A stretch of 8,339 bases of DNA from Sporosarcina sp. GTDB taxonomy: Bacteria; Bacillota; Bacilli; Bacillales_A; Planococcaceae. The DNA is taken from NCBI GenBank assembly GCA_029263945.1, contig JARIDM010000200.1, forward strand, positions 1 through 8,339, given 5' to 3'. The notes below the pieces were generated by a model. It had not been told where the DNA came from. It saw only the letters and a list, made by a program, of their open reading frames with translations, and did not search any database. A program made the translations under genes and the position numbers. Shown in pieces: positions 1-4,937 of this stretch (position 1 is its first letter; every line of letters begins with the position of its first letter).

Positions 1-10
1 TTTTGTGCGA

Positions 11-120
11 TACGCCCAATTATGGTAAAAATCGCCCAATTAATGAAAATTTCGCCCAATAAACACAAAAATCGCCCAATAATGAAAAAATTCGCCCATA
101 ACGCAAAAAATTCGCCCAAT
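11..120. repeat. Non-coding tandem array with a 20-bp period, six copies
   Basis: Six copies of a box reading (T)CGCCCAAT on the plus strand (ATTGGGCGA on the minus strand) begin at 13, 33, 53, 73, 93 and 113, exactly 20 bp apart. Five end CGCCCAAT; the copy at 93 reads CGCCCATA. The 11-12 bp spacers differ in sequence, but four of the five complete ones end in a run of four to six A (the spacer at 41-50 has a run of four A followed by TTT). The period is not a multiple of three and stop codons are frequent, so the array is not a coding repeat. It lies beyond the terminator of the ComFB-family gene and may continue left of the window. I do not recognise a named element; function unknown. Confidence 0.85.
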
Positions 121-135
121 TAAAGAACACACACC

Positions 136-176
136 AAAAAACCACCTCTCATGCACAACGCATGAGAGGTGGTTTT
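136..176 (-). terminator. Strong rho-independent terminator after the ComFB-family gene
   Basis: A perfect 13-bp stem, CCACCTCTCATGC (142-154) against GCATGAGAGGTGG (160-172), closes a 5-nt loop and is extended by flanking A and T runs to about 17 bp. Read on the minus strand it starts 7 nt past the ComFB-family stop codon and ends in a run of six T, followed by GG. The plus-strand side also has four T, so it may act weakly in both directions. Confidence 0.93.
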
Positions 177-183
177 AACTTTC

Positions 184-465
184 TTATTGTTTATGTGCAT
201 CGCAACGCGGATTTTTTGAGACCATAGAAGCGGATTGCGTGACGGTTTTTAAAATGGCAATGGCCCCTTCTTGATTGGCTTCATGCATTACACGTACATA
301 CGGCTGATGATCTTCGTTGACAATATAACGTGGCGGTAAGTTGTTCAACGCACTCGCCATGACGTCATCTAAACAACGCGTACATGTACACGTCAAATAT
401 AAATCATTTTTATTCGCCATCAATACATCTCGCACGACAATTTCCATTACATTTTTAATCGCCAT
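184..465 (-). CDS. ComFB-family protein (late competence development family)
   Basis: A 93-residue cytosolic protein of the ComFB family (B. subtilis ComFB is about the same size). The signature is the CTCTRC cluster (C26, C28, C31) followed by DDVMASALNNLPPRYIV at 33-49; the C-terminal half has the hydrophobic ILKTVTQSASMVS helix and a fourth cysteine, C88. These four cysteines fit the zinc-binding arrangement described for ComFB. Relatives in other bacteria have been described as cyclic dinucleotide receptors, so a signalling role is possible. The ATG start is supported by AGGGAG seven bases upstream (473-478). No comFA or comFC lies beside it, unlike the B. subtilis comF operon, so a direct role in DNA uptake is not implied by context. 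It follows the S9 peptidase by 107 bp on the same strand with no strong terminator between, so co-transcription is possible. The family call is firm; the role is not known. Confidence 0.88.
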   Translation of the reverse strand: MAIKNVMEIVVRDVLMANKNDLYLTCTCTRCLDDVMASALNNLPPRYIVNEDHQPYVRVMHEANQEGAIAILKTVTQSASMVSKNPRCDAHKQ

Positions 466-572
466 TTAAACGCTCCCTCTCTATCTCTCAAAAATCCTAT
501 TTGAATCATTCTTCAACGATACCTAAATATTAACATTTCCTTTCACGGAAAGATATTGAAATAGAGACACAT

Positions 573-2549
573 TTACAAATACTTCTTAAACCAATCAATA
601 ATCTCATTCAATCTGGCGACACGTAAATTCGGAAGCCCTGTCCGCGAGAGGTTATGATCCGCATCAGGGAATCTCACAAATTCTGTTTCTTTCTCCATAC
701 TTTTTAGCGTGATATATAGTTGTTCTGCCTGTTCAATTGGACAGCGTAAATCATTTTCACTATGCAAAATTAACAGCGGCGTTTCAACATTTTTCGCATA
801 TTTAAGCGGAGAGAAATCCCATAGTTTATCGACGTCATTCATATCTGCGCCGTGTTGCCAGTCATTGAAATAATACCCAATATCAGACACACCATAAAAA
901 CTTATCCAATTCGAAATCGAACGTTGTGTGACCGCCGCCTTAAAGCGATTCGTATGGCCCACAATCCAGTTCGTCATAAAGCCACCGTAACTGCCGCCTG
1001 TCACACCGAGACGATCGGTATCGATCCAATTGTTTTCTGCGATCACATGATCAAGGCCCGCCATAATGTCTGCATAGTCGCCTCCACCGTAATCCCCGCG
1101 CACCGCATCTACAAATTCCTGTCGATACCCGTGACTGCCACGTGGGTTGACGTATAAGACGCCGTAGCCTTCCGCCGCCAATACCTGCATTTCATGGAAG
1201 AATGAATTGGCATACATCGCCGCAGGGCCCCCGTGAATTTCAACAATTAATGGATATTTTTCACCTTCCACGTATCCAGCGGGTTTCATCAACCAACCAT
1301 GCACATCCCAATCTTTCACACTCTTATACGTAATGGCCATTGGTTCAACAAGCGCCACTTCTTCTAGGTATTTTTCATTGAATGAAGTGAGTGCATAGCG
1401 TTCTCCCGTCGCAATCGTCAGTTGATGCAATTCACCTGGATTTACCGCGTCACTCACCGCAATAATGGCGAAAGTACCATCTTTCGACACATCATATCCA
1501 TAAATATGCTCATTTTCCGGGGAAGCCGGGTAAACCGCGCCGTCAAGCGATGCAAAATAAAGGCGAATATCCCCCATCGTTGACAGTTGAAAATAAAGAT
1601 GGTTTTCTTCTGTCCATACAACAGCCGGTGCACTGACCCCTTGTTGGTGATCAGAGATGCCGTAATCTCCCACGGGCGCATCGATACTTTCCGTTAGACA
1701 CTGGGTTGTCAATTCCTCAGTATCATAGACGAATAATTTCGCTTGGGTTGCATTTTCATAACTGCGATCAGCGCCCACATAAGCGATATAGCGGTCATCT
1801 GAAGAAAACGCAGCGCCACCGTAATTACCATTGTCATCTACCAGCACCGTTTCTTCTTTCGTCGCCACGTCTACAATGTACACTGGCTGGCGAAATTCGA
1901 AATCTAGGTTTTCTTTACGATTAACACCCATCACAAGTTTTTTACCGTCATGAGAAACCGCTTGAAGGTCATGCTGATAATTGCCTGCTGTAAATTGTGT
2001 AACGTCACCTGACGCGAGGTCGACGACACCTATTTGATGATAGACATCCTGCGTGCGGAGTCCAACACCGTCCATTTGATATTTCATCGTTGTGACGCGG
2101 TACGGTTCAGGTTGTTTTTTTTCGTCTTTTTCTTCTGTATCCGTGAAGCGCTTGCCTTCTTTAACCGCACCGTTTATCCAAACTTTTTTGCCACACGGTG
2201 ACCATAAAAAATGCGTAAGTCCATTTTCAAATGCGGTTACTTTCTTTGCTTCGCCGCCTTTTGCAGGCATAATATACAACTGGTTCTTGTCATCTCTCGT
2301 CGATAAAAAAGCAAGTTGTGACCCGTCTACAGACCAAGCAGGACTAGACACACTGTCTTCCCCGTAGGTCCACTGCGTCACTTCTTTCGTCGCCAAGTCC
2401 ATATGAAATAAATTGGAGACATATTTATTTTCATCTTCATTAATATACGTTTCAATAAATACTGCTTCTTTTCCATCTGGTGATAATTGTGGATTGGTTA
2501 CCGATTTTAATGCAAATAGGTCATTGACTGCCAATGTACGTTGCTTCAA
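573..2549 (-). CDS. S9 family peptidase (acylaminoacyl-peptidase / YuxL-like prolyl oligopeptidase family)
   Basis: A 658-residue cytosolic serine peptidase, the usual length for YuxL-like S9 enzymes, with no signal peptide. Residues about 1-400 form a WD40-like beta-propeller with repeated SPDG-type strands (QLSPDGKEAVF at 21-31, AWSVDGSQLAFLS at 71-83, FSSDDRYIAYV at 248-258). It should restrict the active site to short or unfolded peptides. Residues about 410-658 are an alpha/beta hydrolase: oxyanion-hole HGGP at 439-442, nucleophile elbow GGSYGG with Ser520, Asp600 in HSENDLRCP and His632 in DADHNLSR. The complete catalytic triad indicates an active enzyme releasing N-terminal acyl-amino acids or dipeptides; the exact specificity cannot be read from sequence. 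The start is a TTG codon (2547-2549), supported by AAGGGGG eight bases upstream. It is transcribed divergently from the PH-domain gene. Likely role: intracellular peptide turnover. Confidence 0.95.
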   Translation of the reverse strand: MKQRTLAVNDLFALKSVTNPQLSPDGKEAVFIETYINEDENKYVSNLFHMDLATKEVTQWTYGEDSVSSPAWSVDGSQLAFLSTRDDKNQLYIMPAKGGEAKKVTAFENGLTHFLWSPCGKKVWINGAVKEGKRFTDTEEKDEKKQPEPYRVTTMKYQMDGVGLRTQDVYHQIGVVDLASGDVTQFTAGNYQHDLQAVSHDGKKLVMGVNRKENLDFEFRQPVYIVDVATKEETVLVDDNGNYGGAAFSSDDRYIAYVGADRSYENATQAKLFVYDTEELTTQCLTESIDAPVGDYGISDHQQGVSAPAVVWTEENHLYFQLSTMGDIRLYFASLDGAVYPASPENEHIYGYDVSKDGTFAIIAVSDAVNPGELHQLTIATGERYALTSFNEKYLEEVALVEPMAITYKSVKDWDVHGWLMKPAGYVEGEKYPLIVEIHGGPAAMYANSFFHEMQVLAAEGYGVLYVNPRGSHGYRQEFVDAVRGDYGGGDYADIMAGLDHVIAENNWIDTDRLGVTGGSYGGFMTNWIVGHTNRFKAAVTQRSISNWISFYGVSDIGYYFNDWQHGADMNDVDKLWDFSPLKYAKNVETPLLILHSENDLRCPIEQAEQLYITLKSMEKETEFVRFPDADHNLSRTGLPNLRVARLNEIIDWFKKYL

Positions 2550-2564
2550 AAATAATTCCCCCTT
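2547..2564 (-). promoter_or_regulatory. Ribosome binding site and TTG start of the S9 peptidase
   Basis: On the minus strand AAGGGGG (2558-2564) lies 8 nt before the codon TTG at 2547-2549. No ATG or GTG with comparable spacing occurs at the start of the reading frame, and the protein begins at the usual point of the family, so TTG is the likely initiator. Confidence 0.8.
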
Positions 2565-2573
2565 GTTTTTTCA

Positions 2574-2601
2574 TATGTATTTATTTCGACACTCGGAACA
2601 A
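2574..2601 (-). promoter_or_regulatory. Possible sigma-A promoter of the S9 peptidase
   Basis: On the minus strand TTGTTC (2596-2601) and TACATA (2574-2579) are separated by 16 bp and lie just upstream of the ribosome binding site. Both hexamers are imperfect. It is the best pair seen in the divergent region, but the call is tentative. Confidence 0.4.
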
Positions 2602-2643
2602 TTCTCCTTTATTCCTTGTACAAAAAAATCGATTGGCAGATTA

Positions 2644-2652
2644 TGCTATCAT
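2644..2652 (+). promoter_or_regulatory. Possible extended -10 promoter of the PH-domain gene
   Basis: TGCTATCAT has the TGN extension followed by a five-of-six match to TATAAT, about 50 bases before the TTG start of the PH-domain gene. The expected -35 position falls in an A-rich stretch with no good TTGACA match, as is common for extended -10 promoters. Tentative. Confidence 0.42.
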
Positions 2653-2686
2653 AAAGAAAAGTACGTTTAGGGTCGTTGTTCAACAG

Positions 2687-2703
2687 AGGAGGAGACATCT
2701 TTG
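2687..2703 (+). promoter_or_regulatory. Ribosome binding site and TTG start of the PH-domain gene
   Basis: A consensus AGGAGG (2687-2692, within GAGGAGGAG) lies 8 nt before TTG at 2701. The strength and spacing of this site decide the start in favour of TTG over any downstream codon. Confidence 0.85.
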
Positions 2704-3144
2704 GACTTTACATCAAAAAAAGACACCTGGTTGACATTTCTTATTTGGGGCACCACAATACTTATGATTTGGCTCATGATCGTTGAGCTAAATATCTGGA
2801 TGTTCCTTATAGGTGCCGTAACAATCGCATTGTTTTTATCGTTTTGGTTTGGCACCCGTTATAAAATTGAAGCGCAACTTCTTCACGTTCAATCAGGGCC
2901 TTTTAGAAGCACGGTACGAATTGAGGATATTAAAAGATTGAAGGCGACGAAAACGCTCTTGTCTGGACCCGCACTCTCCCTTGATAGAATCGAAATTCTT
3001 CACAAGCAATACGACATTGTCATTGTCTCTCCAAAAGACAAAACCGCGTTTGTGCAAGCGTTAATCACAAAAAACAAACGAATTGAAGTGGATCCACGTC
3101 TGCTGAATGAATCGCAAAAAGCCGCTCATTTCTATGATGAATGA
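2701..3144 (+). CDS. Two-TM membrane protein with bacterial PH domain (YyaB-like, PF06713-type)
   Basis: A 147-residue protein of unknown function. Two hydrophobic segments at about 10-29 and 31-51 form a membrane hairpin with a very short turn. A cytoplasmic beta-rich domain follows at about 52-130. Its pattern (RYKIEAQLLHVQSGPF, then RIEDIKRL, then a late IVIVSPKDKTAFVQAL strand and helix) matches the small bacterial PH family seen in YyaB-like proteins; the ISPK-like SPKDK is typical. The start is TTG, supported by AGGAGG at 2687-2692, eight bases upstream; an in-frame ATG is found only at codon 22, inside the first TM segment, which would break the protein. It stands alone on the plus strand, divergent from the peptidase and convergent with the acyl-CoA synthetase. 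The last three codons and stop lie inside a terminator hairpin. The family call is fairly firm; no function is assigned. Confidence 0.85.
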   Translation: MDFTSKKDTWLTFLIWGTTILMIWLMIVELNIWMFLIGAVTIALFLSFWFGTRYKIEAQLLHVQSGPFRSTVRIEDIKRLKATKTLLSGPALSLDRIEILHKQYDIVIVSPKDKTAFVQALITKNKRIEVDPRLLNESQKAAHFYDE

Positions 3145-3158
3145 GCGGCTTTTATTTT
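3116..3158. terminator. Bidirectional terminator between convergent genes
   Basis: A 10-bp stem GCCGCTCATT (3121-3130) with AATGAGCGGC (3140-3149) is flanked by five A on the left and TTTTATTTT on the right, giving a U-tract on both strands. It serves the PH-domain gene on the plus strand, whose stop codon TGA (3142-3144) sits in the right arm, and the acyl-CoA synthetase on the minus strand, which ends at 3167. Confidence 0.92.
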
Positions 3159-3166
3159 AAATCCAG

Positions 3167-4720
3167 TTACACAGTTACATGTGCACTCAGTGACCGACGT
3201 AAAATTTTGCCTGTTGTGTTCTTTGGCAGTTCCTCCAAAAACTCGAACTTTTTCGGCACTTTGTATTTCGCTAAACGTTCAGCACAATAAGCTGCAAGTG
3301 CTTCGACGTCTTCTTGGATTCCTTCTTTTAACACAACAAAAGCATGTACTGCTTCGCCGAAGTCCATATCAGGTACGCCAATGACTGCCGCTTCTACAAT
3401 GTCTGGGTGTTCAAATAAGACTTCTTCTACCTCTCGTGGATAAACATTATAGCCCCCTACAATGACCATGTCTTTCTTGCGGTCCACGATATAGAAATAA
3501 CCTTCGTCGTCGCGACGGGCTAAATCACCTGTGTATAACCAGCCATCTTTAAGAGAGGCCGCTGTTTCTTCAGGCATTTTATAATAGCCTTTCATGACGT
3601 TTGGTCCTTGCACAATCAGTTCTCCAACTTCTCCGTCAGCCACTTCTTGTCCAAGCTCGTTGACAATTTTATTTTCAACGTTCACGATATTACGCCCGAT
3701 TGAACCAGGTACTCTTTCTCTGTCCAATGGGTTAAAACACGTCACAGGGGACGCTTCAGACAAACCGTACCCTTCAGAAACTTTAACGTTAAATTTCTCT
3801 TCAAAACTATGAAGCAATGCAACTGGAAGTGAAGATCCTCCTGAAATTGCGAGTCTAACCGTATCAAAGTCTTCTGTTTTCCCCTCTGGGAACTGTTGCA
3901 TAAAGTTATACATCGTTGGCACACCTGCAAAAATGGTCGCCTTTTTCCCTTTAATCGTGTTAAAGACATCTCCAGGACTAAAACGCGGAATGAGTAAAAT
4001 CGTCGCCCCTTTAATAAGCGGTGCATTCACTACGACTGTTAGCGCAAACACGTGGAAGATTGGCAGCGTCGCAACAACACGATCCTCGCCTGTGTAGTCG
4101 AGGTAATCCGAAACGTCACGCGCATTCGAATAAATATTTTTATGTGTTAACATCGCACCTTTTGGACTGCCAGTTGTGCCAGACGTGTAGAGAATGATAG
4201 CGGTTTCATTTTCATCCACATCGACTGGAAGTACGTCTGTATTTCCCGAAGCAATCAGCTGTGTAAATGAACGAACCTTACTTTTCAATTCAGTTGGAAG
4301 CGCTGCCATTTTCTCAGGTGTTGAAGGATCCATTTCACAAATAATATAATTTTCAACAGACGGGAATTTCCCTGCCGCCTGTTCTACAAGTGGCAATAAT
4401 AGATCTAGTGCGATGACTGCTTTCGCATCACTATTATGTATGATGTACGAAATTTCGTCAGGTGTATAAATTGGGTTGACTGGAATTGCTGTCGCACCAA
4501 GGCGCATCGTCGCATAAAGTGAGATTAAAAAATGCGGTGTATTCCCCAGTAAAAATGCAACATGATCCCCTTTTTCAATGCCTAACCCTTGAAGTGCTGA
4601 AGCGAATTTTGCAACAGATGCGTCAAACTCAGCATATGACGTATCCTGTCCCATAAAATGATAAGCAATTTTTTCTGGCTGTGTCAAAGCCGTTTCACGA
4701 ACACTCGATACTAAATTCAT
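3167..4720 (-). CDS. lcfB: Long-chain fatty-acid--CoA ligase, LcfB/YhfL-like
   Basis: A 517-residue member of the ANL (AMP-dependent synthetase/ligase) superfamily, close in length and motif detail to B. subtilis LcfB (YhfL). It activates fatty acids with ATP to acyl-AMP and then to acyl-CoA, feeding beta-oxidation or lipid recycling. Motifs in order: P-loop YTSGTTGSPKGAM at 178-190; EGYGLSEASP at 316-325; YTGD at 396-399; the hinge and A8 region DRKKDMVIVGGYNVYP at 413-428; and the C-terminal catalytic lysine K505 in PKNTTGK. All key residues are present, so it should be active. There is no signal peptide or TM segment; a cytosolic or membrane-peripheral location is expected. The ATG start is supported by AAAAGGGG eight bases upstream (4729-4736). 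It appears monocistronic, with its own promoter, an inverted-repeat operator candidate and a shared terminator. Chain-length preference cannot be read from the sequence. Confidence 0.93.
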   Translation of the reverse strand: MNLVSSVRETALTQPEKIAYHFMGQDTSYAEFDASVAKFASALQGLGIEKGDHVAFLLGNTPHFLISLYATMRLGATAIPVNPIYTPDEISYIIHNSDAKAVIALDLLLPLVEQAAGKFPSVENYIICEMDPSTPEKMAALPTELKSKVRSFTQLIASGNTDVLPVDVDENETAIILYTSGTTGSPKGAMLTHKNIYSNARDVSDYLDYTGEDRVVATLPIFHVFALTVVVNAPLIKGATILLIPRFSPGDVFNTIKGKKATIFAGVPTMYNFMQQFPEGKTEDFDTVRLAISGGSSLPVALLHSFEEKFNVKVSEGYGLSEASPVTCFNPLDRERVPGSIGRNIVNVENKIVNELGQEVADGEVGELIVQGPNVMKGYYKMPEETAASLKDGWLYTGDLARRDDEGYFYIVDRKKDMVIVGGYNVYPREVEEVLFEHPDIVEAAVIGVPDMDFGEAVHAFVVLKEGIQEDVEALAAYCAERLAKYKVPKKFEFLEELPKNTTGKILRRSLSAHVTV

Positions 4721-4734
4721 TTTTACATCCCCTT

Positions 4735-4760
4735 TTCATTTAAATGAATCACGATTCATT
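4735..4760. promoter_or_regulatory. Overlapping palindromes, candidate TetR/FadR-type operator
   Basis: Two palindromes overlap here. AATGAATC-AC-GATTCATT (4743-4760) has perfect 8-bp arms, and TTCATTTAAATGAA (4735-4748) is a perfect 14-bp palindrome. Together they form three alternating TTCATT/AATGAA half-sites. They start 12 bases past the -10 box of the acyl-CoA synthetase promoter and reach its Shine-Dalgarno sequence, a position suited to repression. B. subtilis FadR (TetR family, acyl-CoA-responsive) binds related TGAATGA/TCATTCA arms in front of fatty-acid degradation genes. The half-site spacing here differs, so the regulator is inferred, not identified. Confidence 0.6.
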
Positions 4761-4772
4761 CCCACACCTATC

Positions 4773-4801
4773 ATTATATAAGAAAAGTTCTGATAATACA
4801 A
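4773..4801 (-). promoter_or_regulatory. Sigma-A promoter of the acyl-CoA synthetase gene
   Basis: On the minus strand TTGTAT (4796-4801) and a perfect TATAAT (4773-4778) are separated by 17 bp. Transcription should begin near 4766, giving a short leader of about 45 bases that contains the inverted repeats. Confidence 0.78.
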
Positions 4802-4904
4802 CCTATTGTTAATTGTTTATCACACTCGCCCCTACAGCTACAGGTTTAGGTTTTCGCAGGAAAAACTGCTATGTTGACATATTTTCTACCCCATCTTTTT
4901 CCAT
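4802..4904. other. Intergenic stretch with no recognised element
   Basis: Between the acyl-CoA synthetase promoter and the terminator of the transporter operon I see no gene or convincing signal. A lone TTGACA at 4874-4879 on the plus strand has no matching -10 box, and a 4-bp inverted repeat GCAG/CTGC near 4856-4869 is too short to weigh. Confidence 0.6.
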
Positions 4905-4937
4905 CAAAAAAGCACCGGTGTCTTACTCCGATGCTTT
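4905..4937 (-). terminator. Terminator of the Bce-type operon, overlapping the permease stop codon
   Basis: Read on the minus strand, AAAGCATCGG (4937-4928) pairs with CCGGTGCTTT (4918-4909 or so), a 10-bp stem with one U-G wobble, around a 9-nt loop, then six T. The TAA stop of the permease (4923-4925) lies in the loop, so the hairpin begins inside the coding sequence. The wobble pair becomes a C-A mismatch on the other strand, so it should work mainly on the minus strand. Confidence 0.85.

Noticed and set aside
11..120. CRISPR array
   Set aside because: The conserved box is only 8-10 bp and the spacers 10-12 bp, far below CRISPR repeat and spacer lengths, and no cas gene is present.
535..556. 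Terminator between the S9 peptidase and the ComFB-family gene
   Set aside because: The inverted repeat around CTTTC/GAAAG is only about 5 bp and is not followed by a T-run on the minus strand, so read-through seems likely.
476..572. Separate promoter for the ComFB-family gene
   Set aside because: I tried several -35/-10 pairs on the minus strand; none had acceptable spacing together with good hexamers.
852..1157. Plus-strand reading frame of 101 codons inside the S9 peptidase
   Set aside because: It lies wholly within a gene with an intact catalytic domain, has no family resemblance and no fitting ribosome binding site. Other antisense frames within the peptidase, ligase, permease and kinase were dropped for the same reason.
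2534..2734. Small plus-strand frames crossing the divergent region
   Set aside because: They overlap the peptidase start, the promoters and the PH gene, look like unselected sequence, and lack a ribosome binding site at their starts.
4743..4760. CcpA catabolite-repression (cre) site
   Set aside because: The CG of the palindrome is out of register with the cre consensus on both strands, and internal positions mismatch. The symmetry fits a TetR-type operator better.
4874..4903. Plus-strand promoter starting at a perfect TTGACA
   Set aside because: No -10 box is found 16-18 bp downstream, and there is no plus-strand gene to the right.
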